This document shows positions 16,960 through 24,915 of a stretch of 64,000 nt of DNA, one piece after another. The DNA is taken from positions 2,617,001 through 2,681,000 of the forward strand of contig JADJXE010000001.1 in the NCBI GenBank assembly GCA_016716005.1. The letters run 5' to 3'. Below the pieces are notes generated by a model. The model searched no databases, had not been told where the DNA came from, and saw nothing but the letters and a program-made list of their open reading frames with translations. The translations under genes were made by a program, and so were the position numbers. Positions within the stretch are counted from its first letter, which is position 1, and each line of letters starts with the position of its first letter. The stretch is from Acidimicrobiales bacterium. Its GTDB lineage: Bacteria; Actinomycetota; Acidimicrobiia; Acidimicrobiales; JADJXE01.

Positions 16960-17936
16960 GCCGGGGTCTCGACGGCCGGACGCTTGCGGTGCGGGGCGAG
17001 GGCGAACGCCGGGGCGCCCAGCAGGCTCACGACCAGGTTGAGCGCGTAGAGGATCAGGCCCAGCGCGATGGCCTGCTCGGTCGGAACGCCGAGCGGCGTG
17101 AGGAACAGCACGAGGAGGCCCTCACGGATGCCCAGGCCGGAGATGCCCACGGGGAGCACCTGGCCGATCATCACGGCCGGCACGAACGCCAGCGCCGCTG
17201 TGGGGCCGAGGCCCACCCTGATCCCGATGGCCTCCGCCGCCATCAGGGCCGCGCCCACCATCACCAGCTGGTACGCGAGGCCGACGACCAACACGTTGAC
17301 CGCGGCTGCGGGCCGCTGGCGGAAGCGGGCGACACCGAGGTGGACGGCCCCGACGAAGCGCAGCCAGTTGTCGCGCTGGGCGAGGCGCCCGCCCAGGTGT
17401 CGTGAGGCCGCCGCGGCCAGCACCACGCCGAGCAGGAGAAGGGTGCCGACGGCCAGGGCGGCGGCGACCGCCGACGCCGTGCCCAGCTCGCGCAGGCCCG
17501 GGTTGACCAACAGGGCGAACAGGGTGATCAGGGGGAGCACCACCCACCCGGTGAGCCGTTCGAGCACCACCGAGGCGAAGGGGCGGGGGGCCTCGCCGGT
17601 GTCCTTGGCCAGCCGCGACACCCGGAGGACGTCGCCGCCGATGGTGGTGGGGAGGACGTTGCCCACGAACTGCCCGGCCAGGTAGTGCGAGAGCAGGTGG
17701 CGGACGCGCTCTCGAACGCCGAGGGTGGCGAGGACCTGCTGCCACCGGAGGGTGGACAGCACCATCGAGGCCGCCACCAGCACGAGGGCGCCTCCCAGCC
17801 AGAGCACCGTGTGCCCGCTCCAACCGGGCCAGACGGGGATGGTGTCGCGGTGGGGGAGGCGCGTCAGGAGGAAGGCCAGCATCGCCACGCTCACCGCGAC
17901 CCGGCCGCCGAGGACGGCGGCTCGCCTCGAGGTCAT
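16956..17936 (-). CDS. lysylphosphatidylglycerol-synthase TM-region family (UPF0104) membrane protein
   Basis: A 326-residue membrane protein with about eight helices and the family marks HYLAGQFVGNVLPTTIGGDV (near residue 86) and PVGISGLGIREG (near residue 260). These belong to the MprF-type flippase domain without the aminoacyl-transferase domain. It may move or shield a polar lipid. ATG 17936 follows a leader of about 47 bases from a TACGAT -10 (17990-17995). It is the first gene of a two-gene operon with the PAP2 protein. Function is inferred from fold only. Confidence 0.8.
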   Translation of the reverse strand: MTSRRAAVLGGRVAVSVAMLAFLLTRLPHRDTIPVWPGWSGHTVLWLGGALVLVAASMVLSTLRWQQVLATLGVRERVRHLLSHYLAGQFVGNVLPTTIGGDVLRVSRLAKDTGEAPRPFASVVLERLTGWVVLPLITLFALLVNPGLRELGTASAVAAALAVGTLLLLGVVLAAAASRHLGGRLAQRDNWLRFVGAVHLGVARFRQRPAAAVNVLVVGLAYQLVMVGAALMAAEAIGIRVGLGPTAALAFVPAVMIGQVLPVGISGLGIREGLLVLFLTPLGVPTEQAIALGLILYALNLVVSLLGAPAFALAPHRKRPAVETPA

Positions 17937-18062
17937 CCGACCAATCCCCGCTCCGAGCCTGCTGCCCGAGGCGTCCCCCGGGCCCACCCATCGTATGCCC
18001 GCTCGGCCGGTCGCGCCCGCCGCCGGGGCCGGTGCCAGGGCCGCCCGGGACTTCAGATCGCG

Positions 18063-18068
18063 TAGGCT
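18063..18068 (+). promoter_or_regulatory. -10 element (TAGGCT) before the lipoprotein gene
   Basis: TAGGCT would start transcription near 18075, leaving a leader of about 46 bases that carries GAGGAGG before the ATG at 18121. The rest of 17937-18120 shows only the opposing TACGAT -10. Confidence 0.4.
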
Positions 18069-18120
18069 CGCGCCGACCTTCCCCGTGAGCATCCAGTCGC
18101 GCGCGGGCGAGGAGGTCACC

Positions 18121-19044
18121 ATGGGCCCCGCATCACACCGCTGCCGCCGGGCGATCCTGGCGTCGCTGGCGGTCCTTCTGTTCACCCCGGCCTGCAGCGG
18201 CAGCGCCCCGGGGCCGGTGGTGGTCGAGGCCACCGCACGCTTCGTCCGGGAGGCCGCGGGCCGCACCGAGGAGGCCCGGACGGCGCGGTTCGTGCTCACC
18301 TACTCGTTCACCGGCGTGCCCGAGGTGGCCGGCGGCGAGCTGTCGTTCTGGGCCGACGGCGCCTTCGACCTCGAGCACGGGCGGGGCCGGGTGAACATCG
18401 ACCTGTCCCAGATCGCCGACGCCGCCGTCGCCAGCGGCGAGGTGCCACCCTCGGCCGCCGCCGACCTCGGGCTCGTCTACGGCCAGCGGCTCGAGACGAT
18501 CGTCGACGGCGACACCGTCTACCAGCGGATCCCGCTGATCGGCGCGGCCACCGGCAAGGAGTGGATCCGGGTCGACGTGGCCCAGCTGGGCGGGGCGCTC
18601 CCCGGAGGCGCCGACCAGCGGGCGACCGACGCCGCCGCGTACCTCGATGCCCTCGACGGGGCCGGCACCGTCACCGAGGTGGGCCGCGAGGAGGTGCGGG
18701 GGGTGCCCACCACGCACTTCGCGGTCGCGATCGACCCGCAGGCCCTCGCCGGCAGCGACGACGACCAGGCCTCGCTGGAGCGCATCCTCGGCGACGAGGG
18801 TCTCGAGTCCCTGCTGGCGAGCCCCCTGCCGTTCGACACCTGGATCGACGACGACGGCTACGTCCGCCGGATCGCCATGGTCGTCGACCTCTCGGGCCTG
18901 GCCCTGCCCGACGTGAGCGGGCAGGCCCTGCCGGCCGGCGCGGTGCTGTCGTTCACCATCGAGTACTTCGACTTCGGGGCCCAGGTCGACGTGTCGCCGC
19001 CGCCGGGCGACCAGGTGCTGGACGTGGGCGACCTGGGCGGCTAG
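18121..19044 (+). CDS. LppX/LprAFG-like lipoprotein
   Basis: A 307-residue secreted lipoprotein. The signal peptide (RRAILASLAVLLF) ends in the lipobox TPAC, with lipid attachment at about Cys25. The body resembles the half-barrel lipid carriers LppX/LprG: an early AGRTEEARTARFVLTYSF strand, TIVDGDTVYQRIP and repeated edge strands ending FTIEYFDFGAQVDVSPP. ATG 18121 has GAGGAGG 5 bases upstream. Family members carry lipids across the periplasm, but the match here is by architecture. The alpha/beta hydrolase begins 12 bases after its stop. Confidence 0.68.
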   Translation: MGPASHRCRRAILASLAVLLFTPACSGSAPGPVVVEATARFVREAAGRTEEARTARFVLTYSFTGVPEVAGGELSFWADGAFDLEHGRGRVNIDLSQIADAAVASGEVPPSAAADLGLVYGQRLETIVDGDTVYQRIPLIGAATGKEWIRVDVAQLGGALPGGADQRATDAAAYLDALDGAGTVTEVGREEVRGVPTTHFAVAIDPQALAGSDDDQASLERILGDEGLESLLASPLPFDTWIDDDGYVRRIAMVVDLSGLALPDVSGQALPAGAVLSFTIEYFDFGAQVDVSPPPGDQVLDVGDLGG

Positions 19045-19056
19045 GCACGCGCCCTC

Positions 19057-19908
19057 GTGGAGCCGCAGGTGGCGGAGCGCCGGGTCGGCGGGGCCGGCGT
19101 GAGCCTCGCGGTCGCCGAGGCCGGCGCTGGCTCCGGGCGCCGGCCGGTGCTGCTCCTCCACGGCTTCACCGGCGCCAAGGAGGACTGGGCCGACTGGCTC
19201 GTGCCCCTCGCCCGAGCCGGCTGGCACGCGGTGGCGCCCGACCAGCGGGGCCACGGCCGGAGCGACCATCCGGCCGATCCGGCCGAGTACGCCCTGGAGC
19301 GCTTCGCCGACGACGCCCTGGCCCTCGCCGACGCGCTGGGGTGGGAGCGGTTCGCCCTCGTCGGCATCTCGCTGGGGGGCGTGATCGCCCAGCTCGTGGC
19401 CCTGCGAGCCGGCAGCCGGCTGACCGCGCTGGTGCTCGTCGACACCATGCACGGCCCGGTCCCGCTCGATCGCGCCGCCAGCGAGGCCGGCATCCCGGTG
19501 GTGGAGCGGGGCGGGATGGACGCGCTGGCCGAGCTGGTCGCCGGCCTCGGAGCCGACTCTCCGCTGACGACGGCCCCCGACCAGCGGCTGCGGCGGGAGC
19601 GGCCCGGCTACGCCCGGTACCTCGACCGCAACCTGCGGGCCTGCTCACCCGTGATGTGGGTGCGGGTGCTCCGCGAGCTGTTCGACCAGCCCGACCGCCG
19701 GCGCGCCCTGGGCGGGCTGGCGGTGCCGACCCTGGTCGTGGTCGGCCAGCACGACCTGACCCTGCGGCCCGACGCCGACCGCCTGGCCGCGGCCATCCCC
19801 AGTGCCCGGCTGGCCGTGGTGGCCGACGCCGGTCACGCCCCCCAGTTCGAAGCCCCTGCCGCCTGGTGGGAGGCTGTCGGCGCCTTCCTCCAGGAGATCG
19901 AGCCGTGA
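19057..19908 (+). CDS. alpha/beta-fold hydrolase
   Basis: A 283-residue alpha/beta hydrolase. The oxyanion motif is LLLHGFTGAKEDW (near residue 33), the nucleophile elbow GISLGG (near residue 108), the acid probably in VVGQHDLTLRPD (near residue 232) and the catalytic His in DAGHAPQFEAP (near residue 260). Start GTG 19057 lies 12 bases after the lipoprotein gene. Its stop overlaps the TPP-enzyme start in GTGA, so the two products are made together. Ester or C-C bond hydrolysis is likely; substrate unknown. Confidence 0.84.
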   Translation: MEPQVAERRVGGAGVSLAVAEAGAGSGRRPVLLLHGFTGAKEDWADWLVPLARAGWHAVAPDQRGHGRSDHPADPAEYALERFADDALALADALGWERFALVGISLGGVIAQLVALRAGSRLTALVLVDTMHGPVPLDRAASEAGIPVVERGGMDALAELVAGLGADSPLTTAPDQRLRRERPGYARYLDRNLRACSPVMWVRVLRELFDQPDRRRALGGLAVPTLVVVGQHDLTLRPDADRLAAAIPSARLAVVADAGHAPQFEAPAAWWEAVGAFLQEIEP

Positions 19909-21545
19909 CCACCAGCAACGACGCCTCCGCCACCCGTTCCGGACACAGCGGCGAGCTGGCTCTCGCCGCCCTCCAGGGCTTCGGCGTGGCCGAGCTGTTC
20001 ACGCTGAACGGCGGCCACGTCTGGCCGCTGTACGACGCGGCCGTGAAGCAGGGCGTGCGGATCCTCGACGTGCGGCACGAGCAGACCGCCGCCTTCGCGG
20101 CCGAGGCCATGGCCAAGCTCACGCGTCGGCCGGGCGTGGCCGTCCTCACCGCCGGGCCCGGCGTCACGAACGGCGTGAGCGCCATCACCAGCGCCTTCTT
20201 CAACGGGAGCCCGCTGGTCGTCCTGGGCGGTCGGGCCCCGCAGGGTCGCTGGGGGTCGGGCTCGCTCCAGGAGCTCGACCACGTGCCCATCGTGTCGAGC
20301 GTCACCAAGGTGGCGGCCACCGTGACCGACCCGGGCGACACGGCCCGCGCCGTCCACCACGCGGCCATGACGGCGCTGACGCCGCACCGCGGCCCGGTGT
20401 TCCTCGACGTGCCGATGGACGTGCTGTTCGCGTCGGCCGACGTGGTGGTGCCCGAGGCCTCGGTGCCCCGGGGGGGTGAGCCCGATCCGGAGGAGCTGGC
20501 CCGGGCCGCGTCGCGGATCGCGCTGGCCACGCGACCGGCGGTGATCGTCGGGAGCGACGTGTACTGGGACGGCGCCTGGGACGCGCTGCGGCGGTTCGCG
20601 GAGGAGCTACGGGTCCCGTGCTGGTTCAACGGCCTGGGCCGTGGCTGCCTCCCCGCCGACCACGAGCTGGCCTTCCATCGCACCCGTGGCCTGCTGAAGA
20701 GCGAGGCCGACCTGGTCGTGGTGGTCGGCACGCCGCTCGACTTCCGCCTGGGGTTCGGCCGCTTCGGTGCGGCCGAGGTCGTGCACCTGATCGACGCTCC
20801 CGAGGGCCGGGCCGGGCACGCCACCACGGCGGCGTCGGTCGCCGGCGATCTCGGCACGATCCTCGACGAGCTCGCGCAGTGGTCCGGCCCGCGGGCCGAC
20901 CACGAGCCCTGGATCGAGAAGGTGCGCGACACCGAGCGGGTCGCCGCCCTCGCCGACGGTGAGCTGCTGACCGTCGATGCCGACCCCATCCGGCCCACCC
21001 GCGTGTACGGCGAGCTGGGCCGACGCCTCGAGCGCGACGCGGTCGTGATCTGCGACGGGGGCGACTTCGTGTCGTACGCCGGCAAGTACGTCGAGGTGTT
21101 CGAGCCGGGCTGCTGGCTCGACACGGGCCCCTACGGCTGTCTCGGCAACGGCCCGGGCTACGCGCTGGCCGCCCGCGTGGCCCGACCCGACTCGCAGGTG
21201 GTGCTGCTGCTCGGCGACGGCGCGGCAGGGTTCTCGCTCATGGACGTCGACACCCTGGTCCGCCACCGGCTGCCCGTGGTGATGATCGTCGGGAACAACG
21301 GGATCTGGGGCCTGGAGAAGCACCCCATGCGTGCCGTGTACGGCTACGACGTGGCCTGCGACCTGCAGCCCGGCTGCCGGTACGACGACGTCGTGCGGGC
21401 CCTGGGCGGTGCGGGCGAGACGGTCAGCCGGCCCGACGAGGTGGGCCCGGCGCTCGACCGGGCGTTCGCCGCGGGCGTGCCCTACCTGGTGAACGTGCTC
21501 ACCGACCCCGCCGACGTCTACCCGCGCTCGTCGAACCTGGCCTGA
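19905..21545 (+). CDS. thiamine-pyrophosphate-dependent enzyme, acetolactate-synthase-like
   Basis: A 546-residue TPP enzyme with the three-domain order of acetolactate synthase, 2-hydroxyacyl-CoA lyase and oxalyl-CoA decarboxylase. The pyrimidine domain carries the catalytic Glu in DVRHEQTAAFAAEA (about residue 53) and GPGVTNGVSAI. The TPP/Mg motif runs from GDGAAGFSLMDVDTL to NNGIWG in the last domain. No regulatory subunit gene (ilvN) lies nearby, so isoleucine/valine synthesis is less likely. The GTG start overlaps the hydrolase stop. A lyase or decarboxylase on a 2-keto or 2-hydroxyacyl substrate is plausible. Confidence 0.83.
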   Translation: MTTSNDASATRSGHSGELALAALQGFGVAELFTLNGGHVWPLYDAAVKQGVRILDVRHEQTAAFAAEAMAKLTRRPGVAVLTAGPGVTNGVSAITSAFFNGSPLVVLGGRAPQGRWGSGSLQELDHVPIVSSVTKVAATVTDPGDTARAVHHAAMTALTPHRGPVFLDVPMDVLFASADVVVPEASVPRGGEPDPEELARAASRIALATRPAVIVGSDVYWDGAWDALRRFAEELRVPCWFNGLGRGCLPADHELAFHRTRGLLKSEADLVVVVGTPLDFRLGFGRFGAAEVVHLIDAPEGRAGHATTAASVAGDLGTILDELAQWSGPRADHEPWIEKVRDTERVAALADGELLTVDADPIRPTRVYGELGRRLERDAVVICDGGDFVSYAGKYVEVFEPGCWLDTGPYGCLGNGPGYALAARVARPDSQVVLLLGDGAAGFSLMDVDTLVRHRLPVVMIVGNNGIWGLEKHPMRAVYGYDVACDLQPGCRYDDVVRALGGAGETVSRPDEVGPALDRAFAAGVPYLVNVLTDPADVYPRSSNLA

Positions 21546-21642
21546 GCCGGTCGTCGCCCGGGCGGGCGGGCCGTTCGCCCCTTGCGCTCGTGCGGTACCG
21601 GCGCGGTGCTAGTGGCAGGGTTGGAGTTCTGAGGAGGTCCTC

Positions 21643-22449
21643 ATGCGACCGAAGCTCGGCCCCGGTTCGATCGTGCTCCTGGCAGCCGGGGCCCTCACCG
21701 TGATCGCCTCGTTCCTGCCGTGGCTCGGCTGGGGGAAGTTCCGCGACGCCGGGGTCGACATCGACGACTTCACGGCCTGGAGCAGGGGGATGTTCCCCCT
21801 GACCACGCTGGTCGCGGTGTACGGCGTGCTCGCCATCGTGGAGGTGCTGATGAGCACCTTCGGCACTCGACCCCTGGCTCCGCGTCTGGGCATGGGCGAG
21901 GTGCCGCTTCGGCTGTTCCTGTCGGTGCCGGCGCTGGTGATGATGCTGGCCTTCTGGTTCGTCGATCGGGAGGTGACCGGCACGGGTCTGTCGCCCTCGA
22001 AGGGCGTGGGCTTCTGGCTCTCGCTGCTCGGCACGATCGGCATGGTCGCCGGCGCGGTGCTCACCCGCAACGACCTCAAGGGGTCGGCCTGGGCCGCCGG
22101 CGGCGCGTCCGGCTACCGCCCGGCGAGCCCCACCTTTGGCGCCCCACTGCCGCCCCCGCCGGTCGGGACGGCACCCGTCACGGGAGTGGCGCCGTCCCCG
22201 TCCCCCGGCCCGGTCCCGGTCCCGGCCCCGGCCCCCGCCCCCGCTGGGGCGACCGACCAGCCCTTCTGGTTCTACGTCGACGCGCCGGAGCCGCTGGTGT
22301 CGTCGGGCGACGGCAAGGACGTGATCGCCACCCTCCAGCCCGGTGACTGGTTCCTGGCCAAGCGCGCCGAGGGCGGTTGGGTGTTGGCCACCCTCGACTC
22401 CGGCTCCGAGGGTTGGGTCGACGCCACCAAGGTGCGGCGCCAGGGCTGA
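21643..22449 (+). CDS. membrane protein with Pro-rich linker and C-terminal SH3-like domain
   Basis: A 268-residue protein I cannot name. Residues about 8-150 hold four hydrophobic segments (first IVLLAAGALTVIASFLPWLG). Residues about 160-205 are a Pro/Ala linker with runs of PVPVPAPAPAP. Residues about 208-268 look like a bacterial SH3-type domain ending in DSGSEGWVDATKVRRQG, a form used to bind cell-wall or peptide ligands. ATG 21643 has GAGGAGGTC upstream, one of the strongest ribosome sites here. It faces the zinc-ribbon gene across a 7-bp hairpin. Confidence 0.7.
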   Translation: MRPKLGPGSIVLLAAGALTVIASFLPWLGWGKFRDAGVDIDDFTAWSRGMFPLTTLVAVYGVLAIVEVLMSTFGTRPLAPRLGMGEVPLRLFLSVPALVMMLAFWFVDREVTGTGLSPSKGVGFWLSLLGTIGMVAGAVLTRNDLKGSAWAAGGASGYRPASPTFGAPLPPPPVGTAPVTGVAPSPSPGPVPVPAPAPAPAGATDQPFWFYVDAPEPLVSSGDGKDVIATLQPGDWFLAKRAEGGWVLATLDSGSEGWVDATKVRRQG

Positions 22450-22459
22450 TCGCCGTGCT

Positions 22460-22477
22460 CGCCCGACCGTTCGGGCG
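22460..22477. terminator. hairpin between convergent SH3-protein and zinc-ribbon genes
   Basis: CGCCCGA (22460-22466) and TCGGGCG (22471-22477) form a perfect 7-bp stem with a CCGT loop, 10 bases after the rightward stop. No U-tract. Confidence 0.5.
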
Positions 22478-22500
22478 GTGTCGGTCGTGCCGGCGACGGC

Positions 22501-23838
22501 TCAGCGGGTTGGCGGTGGGACCGCAGGTCGGGGCGGTGCCCCGGGTGGCGGGGCCGCGGGGCGGGGCGGCAACGCCGGCCGGGGCGGGGCCGGCGGCGGA
22601 GGGGTGGCGGGCCGCGGCGGCGCCGACGGGGCGACCGGTGGTGGGGCCGATGGGCGGGGCGGCCCGGGTGCCGCGGCAGGTGGTGGGGGAGCGGCCGGTC
22701 GGGGTGGCACGTGGGCCGGCACCGGTTCGAGCGGGGGCGGGCCCCAGAGGGCTTCGCGCGGCAGCGCTCGCCGCAGGTCGTGCTGGCAGGCCGGACACAC
22801 CCGCAGGACCGCCTCGCGGCGGAGCTGGCCGCATCCCGGGCAGAACGTCACCAACGTCTCGTCGGCGTCCATGCCCTGGCAGCGGGGGCAGACGTAGTCG
22901 GGATCGAGCCGCTTGAGGCGGAACAGCGCGCCCAGCACCACGAACGAGCTCACCCCGGCGCGGCTCACGGAGGCGCCCACCAGCCCCGTGATGCTGCGGA
23001 TCCACTGGTTGCGCTGCTGGAGCCGTTCGTAGTCGGGGTTGGTGATCCGCTCGAACTGGCAGGTGCGGCAGTGGTGGAGGGTCCGCAGCGGTAGGTGCTC
23101 GCGCAGGCGCACCTGCTGGTGGAGGAACTCGAGGACGGGTCGCTCGTCGTCGCTGACGTCGAGTCGGGCACCGGTCCAGCCGGTGACGTCGAGGGCCTGC
23201 TCCACCCGCGCCGCGAACCGCTCGAGGTCGCGCTCGAGGCTCGTCGGCAGCGAACCCGGGTGGCTCACGACGATGAGGGCGACGGCCAGGTGGGCCTGCA
23301 CGTCCTCGGGGGTGAAGCAGGCCGTGCCGGAGGGGCCGTCGAAGCGGACCGTCCGGGCCGGGTCCCACACCCGCGATCGCAGCGCACCCCCCGGGGGCGG
23401 TGCCGCGGGCCGGGGGGGCGCGGCCACACCGCCCACCAGCCCCGCCTGGACGGCAGGAGGCTCGAAGTGCGACGCGGCGTCGGGGTCGAGGGTCCCCAGG
23501 GCCTCGTCGAGCGCCGCCATGACGCCGGCGAAGAGATCCTGGTAGGCGCCAGCCGTCTCGGAGCCCGCCGCGATGGTCGTGGGCGCGCCGTCGGCCAGCC
23601 GCAGGGAGAGGGTGCATCCCTCGTCGTCTGGCTCGACGTGGAGGCTCGCCGAGGCGGGCAGCCGGTCCGGGTCGCGGCTCGCCAGACCGAGCAGGGAGCC
23701 CCGCCGGGCCTCGAGGCGGGTGAGCTGGCTCGCCTCCACCTCGAAGCGGGCGTCCTCCAGGACCCGCACCGCGGCGGCACGCGTCGCCGCGGTGCCGGCC
23801 GCGACCACCCGCCGCGCCTCGACGACGACCGATGCCAT
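22501..23838 (-). CDS. zinc-ribbon protein with proline-rich C-terminal tail, function unknown
   Basis: A 445-residue protein I do not recognise. Residues about 1-120 look like a small alpha/beta domain (SLHVEPDDEGCTLSLRLADG) and a second globular region covers about 150-250. A cysteine-rich part follows with CRTC (near residue 258), CPRC with CPGC about 20 residues later, and CPAC, enough for two or three zinc ribbons. A weakly hydrophobic stretch (VGASVSRAGVSSFVVLGALF) lies between the first two pairs. The last 90 residues are almost only Pro, Ala, Arg and Gly, probably disordered. Zinc-ribbon plus low-complexity layout suggests a scaffold or membrane-linked adaptor; that is a guess. Confidence 0.65.
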   Translation of the reverse strand: MASVVVEARRVVAAGTAATRAAAVRVLEDARFEVEASQLTRLEARRGSLLGLASRDPDRLPASASLHVEPDDEGCTLSLRLADGAPTTIAAGSETAGAYQDLFAGVMAALDEALGTLDPDAASHFEPPAVQAGLVGGVAAPPRPAAPPPGGALRSRVWDPARTVRFDGPSGTACFTPEDVQAHLAVALIVVSHPGSLPTSLERDLERFAARVEQALDVTGWTGARLDVSDDERPVLEFLHQQVRLREHLPLRTLHHCRTCQFERITNPDYERLQQRNQWIRSITGLVGASVSRAGVSSFVVLGALFRLKRLDPDYVCPRCQGMDADETLVTFCPGCGQLRREAVLRVCPACQHDLRRALPREALWGPPPLEPVPAHVPPRPAAPPPPAAAPGPPRPSAPPPVAPSAPPRPATPPPPAPPRPALPPRPAAPPPGAPPRPAVPPPTR

Positions 23839-23859
23839 GGTCGCGGTGCGCCGAGGGCC

Positions 23860-24342
23860 TCAGGCCTCGGGGTCGGCGTCGTACGGCTCGGCCACGGCCA
23901 CGTCGGCGTCGTACGGCTCGGCTACGGCGACGTCGGCGTCGTAGGCCGCCAGCGACTGGTCGGCCCCGGCCAGCGCCTCCTCGGCCAGGGCGGTCTCCTC
24001 CAGCGCCGTGCTGTAGGAGCCGAGCGCCGACTCGGCCTGGATCTCGGCCATGCCGAGCTCCTTCGCTGCCGTCTCGTCCCAGCCCTGCTCCAGGTCGACG
24101 AGCGCCTGGGCGGCGTCACGCTCGGCCTCGGCCGCGCTCTGGTCGCCCCACGTCTCGTCCTTCTCGGCCCACTCGACCCAGCCCTCGGCCGTGTCGAGCT
24201 GAGCCTGGGCCTCGGCCAGGTCGCCGGCGCCCTCCTCGGCCAGCAGATCGCCGTCGGTGGTCAGGACCTCCTCGGCCTCGGTGCCGAGGTAGTCGTCCCA
24301 GCTGCCGGTCTCGTCGGTGGGCGTGTCGCTCGCATCCGACAT
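23860..24342 (-). CDS. small acidic helical protein with C-terminal decapeptide repeats
   Basis: A 160-residue, very acidic protein (almost no Lys/Arg) that starts MSDASDTPTDETGSWDDYLG. Residues about 45-130 are Ala/Glu/Gln-rich and likely helical or coiled coil (AQAQLDTAEGWVEWAEKDE, AAQALVDLEQGWDETAAKEL). The end carries two exact copies of YDADVAVAEP and a third partial one. ATG 24342 has GGAGG 5 bases upstream, so expression looks real. No family recognised. It is 21 bases upstream of the zinc-ribbon gene on the same strand, so the two may be cotranscribed. Confidence 0.65.
   Translation of the reverse strand: MSDASDTPTDETGSWDDYLGTEAEEVLTTDGDLLAEEGAGDLAEAQAQLDTAEGWVEWAEKDETWGDQSAAEAERDAAQALVDLEQGWDETAAKELGMAEIQAESALGSYSTALEETALAEEALAGADQSLAAYDADVAVAEPYDADVAVAEPYDADPEA
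23881..23940. repeat. 30-bp tandem repeat, two copies
   Basis: Units 23881-23910 and 23911-23940 differ at two positions, both synonymous. They encode YDADVAVAEP at the C-terminus of the acidic protein, so selection on the peptide is plausible. Confidence 0.85.
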
Positions 24343-24410
24343 CGCGGCCTCCTCAACGGGCGGGGCGCGCCCCCACCCGATCCGAGCGTCGCGCCGGGCC
24401 GCACGATCGT

Positions 24411-24788
24411 CTACCGGGTCTTGTCGAGGAAGCGCTCGGAGTCGACGATGGCGCGGGTCACCTTGCCCGCCGCGACCAGGCCGCGGGCGTCGCTGACCGA
24501 CACGGTGAAGACGAGCCGCCGACCCTCGATCCTCTCGAGGGTCGCCTCGGCCCGCACCCGCGACCCGACGGCAGTCGGCGCGAGGTGGTCGAGCTGCACC
24601 CGCATGCCGACCGAGGTCTCGCCGGCCGCCAGCCGCCCGTCGACGGCGGCCACCGTGGCCTCCTCGCACAGGGCCACGACCCGGGGCGTGGCCAGGACGG
24701 GAACCTCGCCGGAGCGCATGGCCACGGCGGTGTCGGCCTCGGCGACGATCAGCTCGGCCTCGCCCGACAGGCCCGGCTCCAGAGGCAC
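24411..24788 (-). CDS. FlK-type acyl-CoA thioesterase (hotdog fold)
   Basis: A 125-residue hotdog thioesterase. It resembles fluoroacetyl-CoA thioesterase FlK, whose Thr, Glu and His catalytic residues appear here as Thr34 in VLATPRVVALCEEATV, Glu42 or Glu43, and His68 in QLDHLAPTAVGSRV. The C-terminal strand VSVSDARGLVAAGKVTRAIVD is typical. Fluoroacetate metabolism is not implied; most relatives act on unknown short acyl-CoAs. GTG 24788 is probably leaderless, with TACTGT exactly 6 bases upstream. It diverges from tldD. Confidence 0.8.
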   Translation of the reverse strand: MPLEPGLSGEAELIVAEADTAVAMRSGEVPVLATPRVVALCEEATVAAVDGRLAAGETSVGMRVQLDHLAPTAVGSRVRAEATLERIEGRRLVFTVSVSDARGLVAAGKVTRAIVDSERFLDKTR

Positions 24789-24794
24789 CCGGGT

Positions 24795-24800
24795 ACAGTA
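24795..24800 (-). promoter_or_regulatory. -10 element (TACTGT) of the thioesterase gene
   Basis: TACTGT, six bases (ACCCGG), then GTG at 24788. Confidence 0.5.
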
Positions 24801-24849
24801 CGACCGCCGCGACGGGCTCGGCCAGCGAGCGCAAGAGCCCCGCTCCGAA

Positions 24850-24888
24850 CCGTCCGGTGCTTCCGTCCGGTTCCTTCGTCCGGGCCCC
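24850..24888. repeat. three 13-bp direct repeats in the thioesterase-tldD intergenic region
   Basis: CGTCCGG recurs at 24851, 24864 and 24877 with an exact 13-base period; the full units share CCGTCCGGT in the first two. A CCCCT-CCG-AGGGG hairpin follows directly. The array sits 28-66 bases before the tldD start and could bind a regulator. Confidence 0.7.
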
Positions 24889-24915
24889 TCCGAGGGGCGG
24901 AGAGCGAGTGGTCTG

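Noticed and set aside
19905..21545. Annotation as acetolactate synthase IlvB/IlvG
   Set aside because: No ilvN or ilvC nearby and coupling with an alpha/beta hydrolase; only the general TPP-enzyme call is safe.
24411..24788. Fluoroacetate detoxification gene
   Set aside because: FlK-like residues are shared by many thioesterases with other substrates, and no fluorinase-type genes are near.
23095..24915. Long N-terminal extension of TldD in the same frame
   Set aside because: It runs through three opposing genes and reads as low-complexity sequence; TldD begins normally at 24916.
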